From Macrocystis pyrifera (Eukaryota > Sar > Phaeophyceae > Laminariales > Laminariaceae), in contig JASSKH010000029.1 of assembly GCA_031763025.1 (NCBI GenBank), positions 7,033,263 through 7,097,262 of the forward strand: a stretch of 64,000 nucleotides of DNA, given 5' to 3'. The translations under genes and the position numbers were made by a program. Shown here piece by piece: positions 10,144 through 23,100 of this stretch; within the stretch, counting starts at the first letter, position 1, and every line of letters begins with the position of its first letter. The notes below the pieces were generated by a model. That model made no database searches and was not told the origin of the DNA. It was given only the letters and a program-made list of their open reading frames with translations.

Positions 10144-10620
10144 ATGAGCTAGACAACCAGGGTGCCGTTTTTTTTTTTTTTTTTTATAGTCGGTCACAGC
10201 TAGCGATCGAGTTATAGATCATTCGTGCGGGGTGGAAAACGTTTGCTCCTCACAAGGGGAAGGATGGTATCACATACCAGGCAGTGTCTACGGTAAGGAA
10301 CCCACGGGACAGTTACATAGTACACCCGTTGCTGTCTCGGGAAGTGCTCACGCTGGAAAATACATAAACTCACTGACGCTGTCATCTGTACGCAAGTCCG
10401 CCTCACAAGTGGTTCTTATTTTAATAGCAGGATGCAGCTCACTCCTTACGCGACTTGCCCAACACCTCACGATTCGCTCCGCGCTTGGTGCAAGCAATGC
10501 CTGGCCTGGTCGGTGGAAACCCGACGTGCCCCGTCGCGGCATTGTAGGGATGCGAGGGTCTATGGTCATACGACTTCGGCCATGCGTGATATCGAATACA
10601 GCCCCCACCCCCCCCCCCCC
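10144..10620 (+). mobile_element. poly(C)-tailed SINE-like element
   Basis: Nearly full-length copy lacking the first 55 or so bp. It has 'gagctagacaaccagggt', an internal T run at 10168-10186, 'atcattcgtgcgggg', and the conserved 3' half ending 'gatatcgaatacagccccc'. It starts exactly at the poly(C) tail of the preceding LINE. The internal T run would be a poor Pol III feature, so the transcription mode is unknown. Confidence 0.82.
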
Positions 10621-11215
10621 CACCCACCCCCGCCTCTTCCTCCCATGCGCCAGGAACTCTAGGCTGCCCTACTGGAGAGAGATATATCGTGGACGGAGGG
10701 TTTCCTGCTAGTACGGGGTGGGAGCGGAAGTGGGAGTGGGGAGAGGGGGGCAGTTGGTATTGTCGGCCCGTTTGCTGCAGCGGTGGCGTTGATAAAGGGA
10801 GGCACTGTAGGAGGTTAACAGAGAGAGGGAGGGAGGGAGGGTGGGAGTGGGATTGGTTTCTACCGCACAGCGACAAGCGGTGTAAAATCCGCACAGCAGC
10901 CCCGCAGATATCTGTCTATAGCTATATAGCAGTTAAGTTTTTTTTTTTTTTTTTTTTTTCTAGTCTACTGCTCGTGCTGATTTTTACCTTCTATTGCTGC
11001 GGCATCGGTTGCCGTTTGCTGTTTTGCTGTTTGCTGTTTGCGCTGATTCGGGTCGAAGGAGCGAGCTGTGTTTCTTGACCTTTTTTTTTGTGTGTGTGTG
11101 TGTGTGTTTTTTTTTTGTTTGTTCTGGTGTTTAGTCTCGGGGGGAGGCGCACCGCTGTTGCTGCTGTTGTTGACCCGGTCGAGGAGAAAAAAAAAGCCAG
11201 AGTCAAGGCCAACGA
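10621..11215. other. region upstream of DGAT2, no exon
   Basis: Contains a GGGA/GGGT-rich stretch at 10815-10850, a T run at 10939-10960 and a TG microsatellite near 11090-11106. It may include the DGAT2 promoter, but I see no specific element. Confidence 0.4.
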
Positions 11216-11451
11216 TAGAGCACCCACAACCACCACCAACAACACCACCCCAGCCACCACCACCAACACCAACACCAAAACCGCCACCACCCGCCACCGC
11301 CATCACGGGAAGCAGCACACAACGTTGCGGTTGACCGTCGAGCAGAAAGCCGAAGCCGAAACCAACTGCAACAACGACGACAGCAAACACCACTCCTCCC
11401 ACCACTACCACCCCCAATACCACCACCACCACCACCACCACCACCACCACC
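11216..11451 (+). repeat. CAC/CAA-rich tract immediately upstream of the DGAT2 start
   Basis: Imperfect (CCACCAACA)n passing into pure (CCA)n that runs up to the ATG at 11452. It is probably 5' leader. Read in the DGAT2 frame it would give poly-Thr, but no in-frame upstream start is evident. Confidence 0.7.
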
Positions 11452-11724
11452 ATGGGCAAAAACGCCTACACCGCGACAACCACGGGGACCCCCCTCGAGC
11501 GCCTGGCGGGGACCATCGCGGCCACCCTCTTCAGCGCCTGCTACTTCTACGCGCTGCTGTGGCTGCCCGCCGTCGCCGGGCTCTTCTTCCTCGTGTCCAA
11601 GACGGCCGCGTGTATACTCTTGGTCCCCTACGTGGTGTCGGTGCTGCTTCCCGTGAAAGCCATCCCGAAGCTGCTCACCACGTGGTTCTTCAAGTGCGTG
11701 CTCAAGGTCCACGATTTTGAGCAG
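11452..11724 (+). CDS. DGAT2: DGAT2 exon 1
   Basis: 91 codons, phase 0 at the donor (GAGCAG|GTAAGG). It encodes the N-terminus with two membrane segments and ends FFKCVLKVHDFEQ. The 3' edge is repeated five more times in the following intron. Confidence 0.92.
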
Positions 11725-11779
11725 GTAAGGATGCGGTGGGGTTTGCACTATCTGGGCGCGTGTGTTTGGGAGGGGGGGG

Positions 11780-11810
<31 letters not shown>

Positions 11811-12526
11811 CGGAGAGATGGTTTTTTTTCAAGTGCGTGCTCATGCTCCATGATTTTGAGCTGGTGAGGAGAGCGGAAATGGTGGGTTTGGAGGATTTTG
11901 AAGCGTTTTTTTTTTTTTTTGGGGGGGGGAGGGGGATGTACTCATGTCTGTCATGCATGGCCGTAATCGTATGGCCGTAGACCATTGGGGGGGGAGGGGG
12001 TTGTTCGGGCGCATGCTCAAGCTCCACGAATTCGAGCAGGTGAGGAGGCATGAAAGGGTTTGTAAGACCTGGGTGCGTGTGGTGGGGATAGGGGGGGGAC
12101 TTCTTCAAGAGCGTGCTCAATCTCCACGATTTTCAGCAAGTGAAGAGGCAGGGATATGAGGAGTTTGTAAACATTGGAAGCTCCCGAGGGCATGGGAGGG
12201 GCGTGCTCACGCACCACTATTTTTGACCTGGTGAAGAGGCGGGAATATGATGGGCTTGTACTATTTTGAAGCACGTTTGGGGGGGGGGGGGGGGGGGCAG
12301 GGGACAAGTCCTGTAAGCGCGTTCTTAAGCTCCACGATTTTGAGCAGTGAGGAGGCGGGAATGGTGAGTTTTGTAGTATTGGAGGCGTTGAGGGGGGCTT
12401 GAGGGGGGGGGAGGGGAGGGAGGGAGGTTGTCGGCCAACATTTGTGGAAGAGTGGTGGGGAGGAAGGGGGAAGGGGGAAGAAGCCGGCACGATCAACCGA
12501 TATTCATGCGGATACACGGGGTTGGA

Positions 12527-12582
<56 letters not shown>

Positions 12583-15309
12583 AGGATGCGATCGCGCTTT
12601 TTGTTTTTTTGAATATTGTGTGGTAGTTTGGCGGGGTAAAATGGATAGGCGTCCCTACCTCTATGTCTAAAGTATGTCTATCTCTATCCCTCTCTTGATA
12701 TACTGTATATCTATATCTATTTAGATCCCTATGCCTGGCTTGTACGAAGTACACCGTCATGTCTTTCTCCGTATCTATTCGTGTCTCTGTCTCTACCTCT
12801 GTCTCTCTATCTGTGTCCGGCTCTATCTGCATCTCTCGCCGTCTCCCTCTCTATCCCAGTACCGCATTTCCGCCTTCAAGAGGACGATTGTTTCCCCTCG
12901 ATTCTGCCGTTACAGCGAAGTTACACCGCAACCCAGGTGGTGGAATCCCTTTTATTGTCTACTTGTACCAATACCAACCAGGTGGATATTAAGTAGTGTG
13001 TAAACCTCCCCTTCTCGTGTCTATACAGTACGTCAATCTACGTAGATATTTCTCTGTATATCTCAGCGTGCCGATATCCCGCTTCTCTGAGGGGTTGTTT
13101 TCCCTCGATTATACCGTTGCAACGCCCGTTTCAACGCCACGCAGGTGGCGTCGGATATCGTATCGAAAGTTTCGATAATGTATCGAAGTATCGAACTTCC
13201 GACATATCGAAGTATCGAAACTTTGGATCACACATCGAAGCATCGAACTTTCGTTATGTCGTATCGAAAAATTCTATAATGTATCGAAGTATCGAAGTTC
13301 CGATATATTGTATCGTATCGAAAGTTCCGATATATCGAAATATCGAATTTTCGATATATTGTATCGGACGTGCTTTGCCCCCATGTCCCCCGGCTTCCCC
13401 CCCCGTGTGTGTTATGCAAACATTTGAACGAAAGCTTCAAATCTACTGGTATCAAATATCGAGATGGTGTACTTGTATATCGTTTTTTTTGTTGTTTTTT
13501 ATGCAGATATTGAACGAAAGCCTCGAATATATCCAATATCGAGATCGTACATATCGGTTCGTTTTTTGGTTGTATCGGCATCGCGTCGAAGTCGACTCTC
13601 GTTCGATGCCGAACACGCCATGCAGGTAATGGAAACCTCTGAGGCAGAGCTGCTAGAGATCGAGAAGGGAATGAACTGATATTGAACCAAAGCTTCAAAA
13701 CTATGAGGCATCGAGATCGTACATATCGATTCGCTTTTTTTGTTATATCGGTATCATATCCAAGTCGACTCTCGTTCGATGCCGAACACGCCATGCAGGT
13801 AATGGAAACCTCGGAGGCAGAGGTGCTAGAGATCGAGAAGGATCGGAAGATAATCTACGCCGTACAGCCACACGGGGTAATGTCCATCGCCGGCATCTGC
13901 GCGGCCATCGATCTGGTGAGTTTTCATCGTCGTCAATGCTTTCACGCCTCGACCAGATCATCGATATCCACGCCATGATTTTTAGATATTTCAAGGCAGA
14001 TAGATTTTGCTCCATCTTTTTGTATGATCTACAGCAGTAGCATACGTTGTCGGGCGGGACCCGAAATATTCCGCGTGACCTAGCGCATATGCTTGCGGGG
14101 TTGGATATGTACTATGCAGATCCTGCGCAGCTCCTCACATCACAACGGCAGGTAAAGAACTAGATGATCTGTCTGTAGATAGATAGATCATTATCTGTCT
14201 GAGGGTAAGTTGGCGTGATTCGTGGTGTTGGGTGAAGTTCTTGTTGGTGTTGGTGTCGATGGTATTTTTTTTGTGGTAGTGGTGGTGGTGTTCGTCCTCG
14301 TGTTGCTGTCTGTGCTGGTGTTGTTGGTGCTGCTGGAGTTTGGTGGTGTTGGTGTTTCTGTAAGGTTGGTGTTGGCGGTGGTGGCGGCGGTTAGGGGCGG
14401 GGGGCGGGGGGGGGGTGGCGGGGAGGGGGTGGTGGTGGTCGTCGTGGTGTTGACGTCAGTGTTGGTGTTGTGTCGCTCTTGTGATTACTGGTGGATGTAC
14501 TGCTGTAGGTTGGTATTGGTGTTCGTTGTTGTCGTTGTGGCTGTCATGGTTGGTGACGATGGTTGATGGTGGTGGTGGTGGTTACAATGGTTGATGGAGG
14601 TGGTGGTGGTTACAATGGTTTATGGAGGTGGTGGTGGTGGTGGTGGTGGTTGCGACGGTGCTATAACCTATAGCACGTCGTTGTGGTCACCATCACCATC
14701 GGGGTTGGTACGGTCATAATGCGCCAACCCAACCATTTCGGGGGACCATAATAAATAGAACCTACGGTACACACAAGAACCTTCATCTTTCGCTATTTTT
14801 ATAACAATATTTTGGCCCCATTTGCTATGGCCTCCCCGTAACAGCAGCAGTAATTCGGACGGTAATCGCGCGACTCCGTTGCCGGGGTCGTTCCTTACGT
14901 TCTGACATGCCTTTTGGCAACCACTGCACCCCTTTTTTCGAGATGAAGCACTTGGGAATACGAGTTGGGATCGTTTCTGCGGGGCTAATGTTTACAGCGG
15001 GAGAGGGTGCAGGCAGAAGTAGTACTGTAGTATTACGGGGGTCCATAGTTAGTAGGACCTATGGTACACATAAAAACCTATATATTTACCTATTTTTACT
15101 AAAAAAAAAATGGTCCTATTTACTATCGTCCCCCTTACTGGTTCACACCTACGACGAAAAACGAAAACGAAGTTGAAAACGAGCACGAGATCGAAAGATT
15201 GGGAGAGTGAGCAACTGAAAACGAAATAGGAAAGGAGCGAGAAGGAGGAAAAGGAGAAAAGGAACAAGAAGAAGAGGTGACAAAGAGCAACAAAACGTAG
15301 CAAAACAAA

Positions 15310-15340
<31 letters not shown>

Positions 15341-17084
15341 CATAACTAAGCTACACTAAAACTGAACATCACAAAACGAAACAGGAACAAAAACAGGAAG
15401 CATGACTGAGAAAAAGAAAGAAAAGCCCCAACACCAGAACCAAAACCGAAACGATTTTTGATGACGAAAAACAAACAAGACACCGGTGAGCCTCCCGGCT
15501 ATAAACGTCTCAGTCCTCCTTTTTTCCGTTCCGACGAGATACACACATATATATTTATATATACATGTATATTCAGTATATATATTATAAATACTATGGC
15601 CAGTCTATTAACGACATGAAAAAAAACTTGCGGAAACACAAATTCGCAAAGAAAAAAAAAAAACTAAAAAAAGCGGCGCAGCAAAGCAACGAGAAGATCA
15701 AACCGAACGTTTTCAGTGTCTTAACCCCTTTCGAACACTCTACTCCCGTTTTGGTGAAAAAAAAAAAAAAAAAACTTGAAAATACACATGAGAGATTGGT
15801 TTGTTCGCAGTGCGGTTCCGAAAGGATCAAGCGTTGTTTTTTCAACATCTCTTGTTTTTTGTTTTTTGTTTTTGCTTTTTTGTTTTTTTATGCACTGCCT
15901 CGGGAGTCTTTTTTGAGTTTTTTTCCGTCTGGTCGTGAAACTCGAAAATCCGACGGAGCCGTTTTTCTTGTTCTATTCTCAACACTGGCAGCAGCCATTC
16001 CCAGGATTTTTTTGGGGGGGGAGGTTGGTTTAATACTTACCGCTCTGGCCGGAGAAATATGCAGCGTTCATACATTAATATGAATACCAATCGGTTCTTA
16101 TGTTTACGTCCAGAGATATATTTTTTCAGTGCACTCCTAGTGGAGGTGGGGGGGTTGTACTCATTATCATGCATGGCTGTAGTCGTCTGACCATAGACCC
16201 TCGCATCCCTACAATGCCGGGACGGAGCATGTCGGGTTTTCATCGATCAGGCAGACATTGCTTGCACCAAGCGCGAAGCGCCGTGAGGTGTCCGGCGAGT
16301 GGCATGAAGGGCGAGCTGCATCCTACTAAGAGCCGCTTGTGAGGCGTATTTTCTTGCGTATGGAGGACACCGTCAATGAATTGATTTAATTTCTGGTCTG
16401 GCCACTTGCAGAGACAGCAATGGGTTTACTATGTAACTGCCTCGTGGGTGCCTCACCATATACACACTACGTGATACGATCATCCCCCTTGTGCGGAGGG
16501 AAGGTTCTCCCGGCAAAAAAAAATGATCTAACTTGACCGCTAGCCATGGTGACCTCCAAAAAAAAAAAAAAAAAAAAAACGATACCCTGGCTGCCTCGCT
16601 CACCTAGTGAGAGGCGTGTTTTACAGCGTCGCCAGTCGACGCCAACCCAACCTATATATACCAGGTATATAATATAGGGGGGGGGGGGGTGCTTTTTTTT
16701 CGCAAAGAGAGAGACGCCATGTACTGTAGTTTTGTTTCAGACTTTCGACGACATATGCCTCTGTCTGTTTCACGATTTCCCGAATCGGCGCAAGTGTTTT
16801 TCGTTTTTTCACCGAAAAGTCGGGGCCGGTTTCGGTCATTCTTTTTTTTTGCAAAATAAACCGAAAAAAAAAAAAAAGAGGTCGTTTTTCGGTTTTCGGT
16901 CGGGGAAAACCCCCGAAGTAAACCGACCAAAAAAAAGGATGTTTTCGGTTTTCGGTTCACAACGCTGACATCGGCACTTTATTCACGATACAGACTACGA
17001 GTATTAATACAGCAAAAAAAAAAACAGATTACACACGAAAACGGGGTGGACCACAACGAAAACAAAGTCAAGAAAAAAAAAAAA

Positions 17085-17117
<33 letters not shown>

Positions 17118-20100
17118 GCAGCACGGCTCACGAATTTCCGAAACTGGGTGTTTTCTTCAGGATCAGAGAGGCGTCCTGCGATAGACGTTTCACCCTAGAC
17201 GCGTTCTACGTACGATAGACGTGGCGCATTTCCGCTAGAATGGTTTCTGGATGACGGGCTTCCTTAACCCAAAATCGTCGGAATGCAAGATCTTGTTTCG
17301 AAAAATGACGAAATTGGATGCTTGGGCCACGGGTTTAATTCATCGAGTTGCGAATTAGATTTTCGCTGATGAAGTCAGTTTTTCGGGCGAGGTATGGAGC
17401 TCCTTAAGGTCAGGCGAGGAGCCTCAGAAAAATTAGGGTGAACCTCCTCTATCGTAGGACGCTTCTGCTATGCCCCAAGGTGGAATCGGAAAAAAACACT
17501 TAGAGATGTGCGGGGGATTGAGGGAAGGAATAGGAATGAAAACGTATTTGCATGGCCCAATGGACTTCGCGAAAACGCTGAAACTGCGCTTTCGTGTAGG
17601 GGACCTGGACCTGCCAGAAAGAAGAAAAGAGGTACACCAGTAGCCGGGAAGAGGAGGGAGTAGACGCACAGATGTGCCCGTGTGGCAAAGCAATAGAGAG
17701 TAGAACTCACATAGTAGGAGAATGTGGAATATACAAGGAGGAACGGGATGTGTTAAAGGAGGAGATGAGGAAAATAGACGAATGTGACATGGGGGAGTTT
17801 GATACAATGAACAGCAGCGAGGAAAAAACGATCGCTACCCTAGGAGATAGATGGTGGCCACAGGAGGCCAAACAGGAAGGGGATAAGATTAGCAAAAAGT
17901 TTCTATGTAATTTATGGAAACAACGTAATGAGCGCCCAATTGTTGGAGGTGTCTCTATTAGGAGTAGGAACGGTGCTCCGTCTCGAAAGGGATGCGCGGT
18001 CGATGGTCAAATGACTAAGGCGAGCAACAACAAATGAGTACGCCCCCCCCCCCCCTCTACACCCTGCTAATAATGCGAAGTTCAACGGGGGGCAAACATG
18101 CCAGGTATGAATTACCACAGATGCAACTCGCAACTCGACGTCTACGTACGCGTTGTGCCCAACAAGGAAGAGCACAGGTTTCATGCTCATCCTTACTTCC
18201 TTCAACTGCCGCCCGACTAGGACACCGTCGTGGTTCAGATTGTTCTTTACCCCAGATGTGATACCTCTACTATCGTAGAACGCCTCCAAACAATAACAAA
18301 CAGGTGTGGTGGGGGGGGGGGGGGGGGGGGGTGTACTCGATAGGAGAGATGTACTCGATCTCATGCATGGCCGTAGTCGTATGACCATAGACCCTCGCAT
18401 CCCTACAATGCCGGGACGGAGCACGTCGGGTTTTCACCGACCAGGCAGACATTGCTTGCACCAAGCTTAGCGAAGCGAAACGTGAGGTGTCCGACCGGTC
18501 GCATGAAGGGTGAGTGAGCTGCATCCTACTAAGAACCGCTTGTGAGGCGGACTTGCATATGGATGACAGCCTCAATGAGTTAGTTTAATTTCCGGTGTAG
18601 CCACTTCCAGAGACAGCAATGGGAGTACTATGTAACTGCCTCTAGGGTGTGCCTTGCCTTGAACACTACGTGATACGATCAATGCCCTTGTGCAGAGTAA
18701 AGGTTCTTTACTTCGCACAAATGATCTAACTCGGCAACCAGTTGTGGGCGACCGCCAAAAAAAAATCAAAAAAAAAACAGTACCCTGGATGTCTAGCTCA
18801 CGTAGTGAGCGGCATGTTTTACAGTGTCGTTGCCAACCGGCGCCAACCCAACCGGGGGATGTAAGGTCCTTTTCTACAGGGGGAGGGGATGTAAGGTCCG
18901 TTTATACACTGATCTAAAGACCAAGCGGTGCTTCTATGTTTACGGCCTGAGTGTTTTTGAGTTCTGAACAAAGCGACAAGATGAATACCCGGTTGTGTCT
19001 TTTACATCGTAAATCTGTCCGTTCGTTCGTTCGGTGGAACTTGTTTTGTTTGCTCTCTCTTTTTGGTTGAAACGTTTTTCGATCGGTCATATATGACAGC
19101 GTTTGATCGAGTCCCTCGGCCGAACTATTACGCTTTCACCGCAAATATGCAGAATCGAATGCGGTGAATAGAAACTGTTACGAGCTTACGATATATTGTA
19201 GCAGATTAATACCAGGCAAGTGTAATACTGCAACAGCAGTAGTACCATTGATTCATACCACATGTTATTACGGGGGGCCATAGTTAACAGGACCTACGGT
19301 ACACATAAAAACCTATATATTTACCTATTTTTACCGACATTATTTGGTCCCATTAACTATGATCCCCCGTAATAGTGATGGACGCGAAACGTTCGATACG
19401 AGGTACCAAAGCGTGCCGGTAAACGAAATGGCGAGGCGATTGTTCAAATAGTCCACGCGTCGAAGACTCTTCATTCAAAGTCCGCGTGAACTACCGGGTA
19501 GGCTCGGATTGAGGGGCAGCGCCTAATTTTTTTTTTTTTTTTTTTGTATGTAACCCCGCAGCTGAAAGAGCCGAATAGGCACTTCCCGACCCTATACCCT
19601 GACCCCGACCCTATTCCGGGGGACCGTAGTAAATAGGACCAATATTGTTCGTAAAAATAGGGAAATGTATAGGATTTTGTATGTACCGTAGGTCCTATTT
19701 ACTATGGTCCCCCGTATTTGGAACCCTTTTAGAGCTGCAGTCCCGTTTAGGGGGAAAAAAAAAAACTTGGAATTAGTGTGGTTCGTCCCCAAAACAGGAC
19801 TGCAGTACTAAAAAGGTTAATATGGAAGAGTGGTGGACCGTCCCGGGATGGATTCACGGGTGGGCGCTTGCCGTGCCGAGACAGGAGGGGTACGTGTAGA
19901 CAAGGAGTATACAACATAAGAGTGTATGCTGGAGCACCTCACGGGAACGTCTCATATGCCCCCCGAAGAAACATGCCTGCCGTCTCTATATATCCCAGAC
20001 TCTTGTTACATTTTATGTATATATCTATTTTTCCATCCATTTTATTATGCCTGCCCCTTCTTTTCTATCTCCTTCCTATTTTCGGGGGGCCATAGTAAAT

Positions 20101-23100
20101 GGGACCAAATATTGTCTGTAAAAGTGGGAAAATTTATAGGTTTTTGTGTGTGCCATAGGCCCTATTTACTATGGTCCCCCGCAATAGTCGTGACTCAGAT
20201 CAGGGGGTCACAAAGCAGGCTAAACTTCCTCCTCGCCCTCGACGGTTCCTTGGCTTGCGTTTCTGTCGCGAAAATATTTCAGCCCCTTTCTTCTCTCGTC
20301 GACTCAGACAACCATCTCAGACAACCGTCTCTTAACAGTCAACAACATTACACTACCCGTGTCCCTGCATCGCTACTCCTGACCGTTCTATTACGGAGGT
20401 CCGTAGTAAACAGGACCAAATATTGTTGGTAAAAATAGGTAAATATATAGTTTTTTGTCTGTACCGTAGGTCCTGTTAACTATGGTCCCCCGTAATAGTA
20501 CCGCAGTCCGGTTTCGGGGACAAACCAGTCAAATTCTGAGTCAGTGTGTCGCCCAAACGGGACCGCGGCACGAAAAGGGGTAGGTGACCCACAACGAGTT
20601 GGACGCAGCTCGCCCTTCACGCGACTCGCCGAACACCTCACGTTCCGCCCCGCGCTTGGTGCGAGCAATGTCGGTCTGGGCGGTGAAAACCCGACGCGTT
20701 CCGTCGGGGCGTTGTCGTGGGGCATGCGAACGGTTCTCATGGTCGTACTGTTTACGGGGGGCCGCAGTAAATAGGACCGAATATTGGCGGTAAAAAATGG
20801 GGAAATATGTAGGTTTTTGTGTGTACCGTAGGTCCTGTTTTCTGTGGTCCCCCCGGTAAATACTACTACGGACCAGCATAAGAATGAGTACAACGCCCCC
20901 CGTAACCCAAAGCCCCCAATCACGCTTGTAGCACAACGCCTGTAGATAGCTGCAGCGGGCATCTCTCTTCAGCTTGGTCTCGCAAGAGCTCGAGGTCATC
21001 ACAGCGTAGACAGGACCGTGAGCGTGACTATGAGTATGACACAGAAGCAAGTACCCTTGGCGGGTGTCCGGGGGCGGGGGGTGGGGGGTCAGGGTTGTAG
21101 AGGTGCAGTAGTGTGTCTGAGCGTTCCGCGTGTAACATACGCTGAATCTTCATCTCTTTTCGGCTGTAACGCGTTACTACAGTAATGGATTTGTGCGACC
21201 GACCGGCCGACCGACCGACCGACCTGCGCGTGGCGAGTGTAGGCGCGCGCTCCCCCCCGGGATGCTGTACAGGAGATGAAAGAGCTAAACGCGTTCGAGA
21301 CGATGTGTACTATATTTTGCGACGTACCGGTATATTGTTCTCCCCATTTTTTTTTTCTTCTAGTGTACATACAATACCATGGTTACATGCTCTCCTTGTA
21401 TTGTTGTTTCTGCGGAGCGAGTTCGTAGGTTCGAGTCTCATTCGAGCGCGTGTTCGTGGAGGGGCTTTTCCTTGCATAAAAATCGATGAGCAGAAAGAGC
21501 GAAAGCGTGAGTCAGCAACATTCGATGAAAATCGACGAGCGGTGGGAGTGCTGAACCCTGCGCGCGAATTAAAAAGGAAGGCACGTGCCGGGGGGGGGGG
21601 GCGGAGAAACGTACCACTTTTTTTTAGTCAGAAACGCTGCTACTGCGTGTAGAAACCTAAAAATCTTACTATAGTTCCAAGTGAAGTGCCCCTGCAACGG
21701 AAGTGCAGTCCAACAAGGGTTAACTTTGGGGGCCTTTCTCGTCGGAGAGCTTTTTTCCCCCAGAATTTCCAAATTTTGGAAAATGTTTGGATATTTGTAT
21801 CTAGGTACGGAGGCGTTCTGTCACAATAAGTGAAATTCTTCAGAATGCAAAAGTATCAGGGAAGTTAAGCTTCGCCTGGAAAAAAAAAAAGGAAAATCTG
21901 GAAGATTGAAAAATTGCGCGAAAAAAAACGAAGTTATGGGAAAAAAAAGCTCTCCGAAAACCCAAAGGCTTTTTTAGTGCTGCACGTATACGTGTACCTA
22001 CATGTGACCCTAGATCGAAGTGATTTGTTCCCGCAAGGGAGGGGACAGTCCTCAAATGGACCTTTCGCACGAAAATCTTAAGAAGCCAGTGTATTCTGAA
22101 GATATTTATGTTGGACGTGCGCTGCCCCCCGTGATATTTTTTTTTCAATCCTGGCTCGACCTGACCGGTTCTTAAGTGGTGCCGTTACTGGTTTGGCCAA
22201 CCGGTTGAAAAAACCCACAACGAAACTCAGGATTTCACATGTCACATGAAAGCCGGGGCATCCAAGGTACAACACCCCCTACTCAGCAGATTGTGATTGG
22301 TTGAGCGTCGAAGCAAACCCTCTACTAACGCTAACTGCGGGCGGGGACTGCCGTGGGTAAGGTAGTCTCACGGCGGTTCCCAAACTGACTCCTAGTAATC
22401 GCAGAGACAACGACAACGTGCAGAGACATTGACACGGCCACATTTCCGTTTTGATAATGGTGACTCTCATGAAGTATCTACTTGAGCTAATGATGGTGTT
22501 AACTTGTTGTTTTGTTGATATTTTCGGAGACGGTAGTGTTATATACCCCCCTTGTCCCTTCGCCTACTATTCCGGGGGGGCCATAGTAAATATAGGACCA
22601 AGTATTGTTGGTAAAAATAGGGAATATATATAGGGTTTTGTGTGTACCATAGGTCCTGTTTACCATGGTCCCCCGTGATGGTAAGTAGTACCAACAACAG
22701 CACCCAAAAAAAGTCACATCGTGTCCACCTCCAACATCAACAGCAACATCGTCACCGACAAGAACGCCATCAACAAAAGCAACAACACCAACACCACCAA
22801 CACCACCGTCACCACCAGCACCGCCTCCAACGACATCACCAACACCAACGTCCACTACACCAACACGGCGGAGGCAGACGGTGGCCACATTCCGCCAAAC
22901 AAGAAGGGGGTTAAGACAAGCGAAAACGTTCTGTGTACGGTACACATATGGAAACAACGCAATCGGCGCCCAAGTGGTGGAGGCGTCTCTATCAGGGATG
23001 TAGGAACGTTGCTCCGTCTCGAAAGGGATGCGTGGTCAATGGCCAAATGAATGACTCAAGGCAAGCAAGAAATAAAAACGCCTCCCCTCCTATGGCCATA

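Noticed and set aside
12017-12832. 271-aa Pro-rich minus-strand frame
   Set aside because: Antisense of the exon 1 echo array and its G runs.
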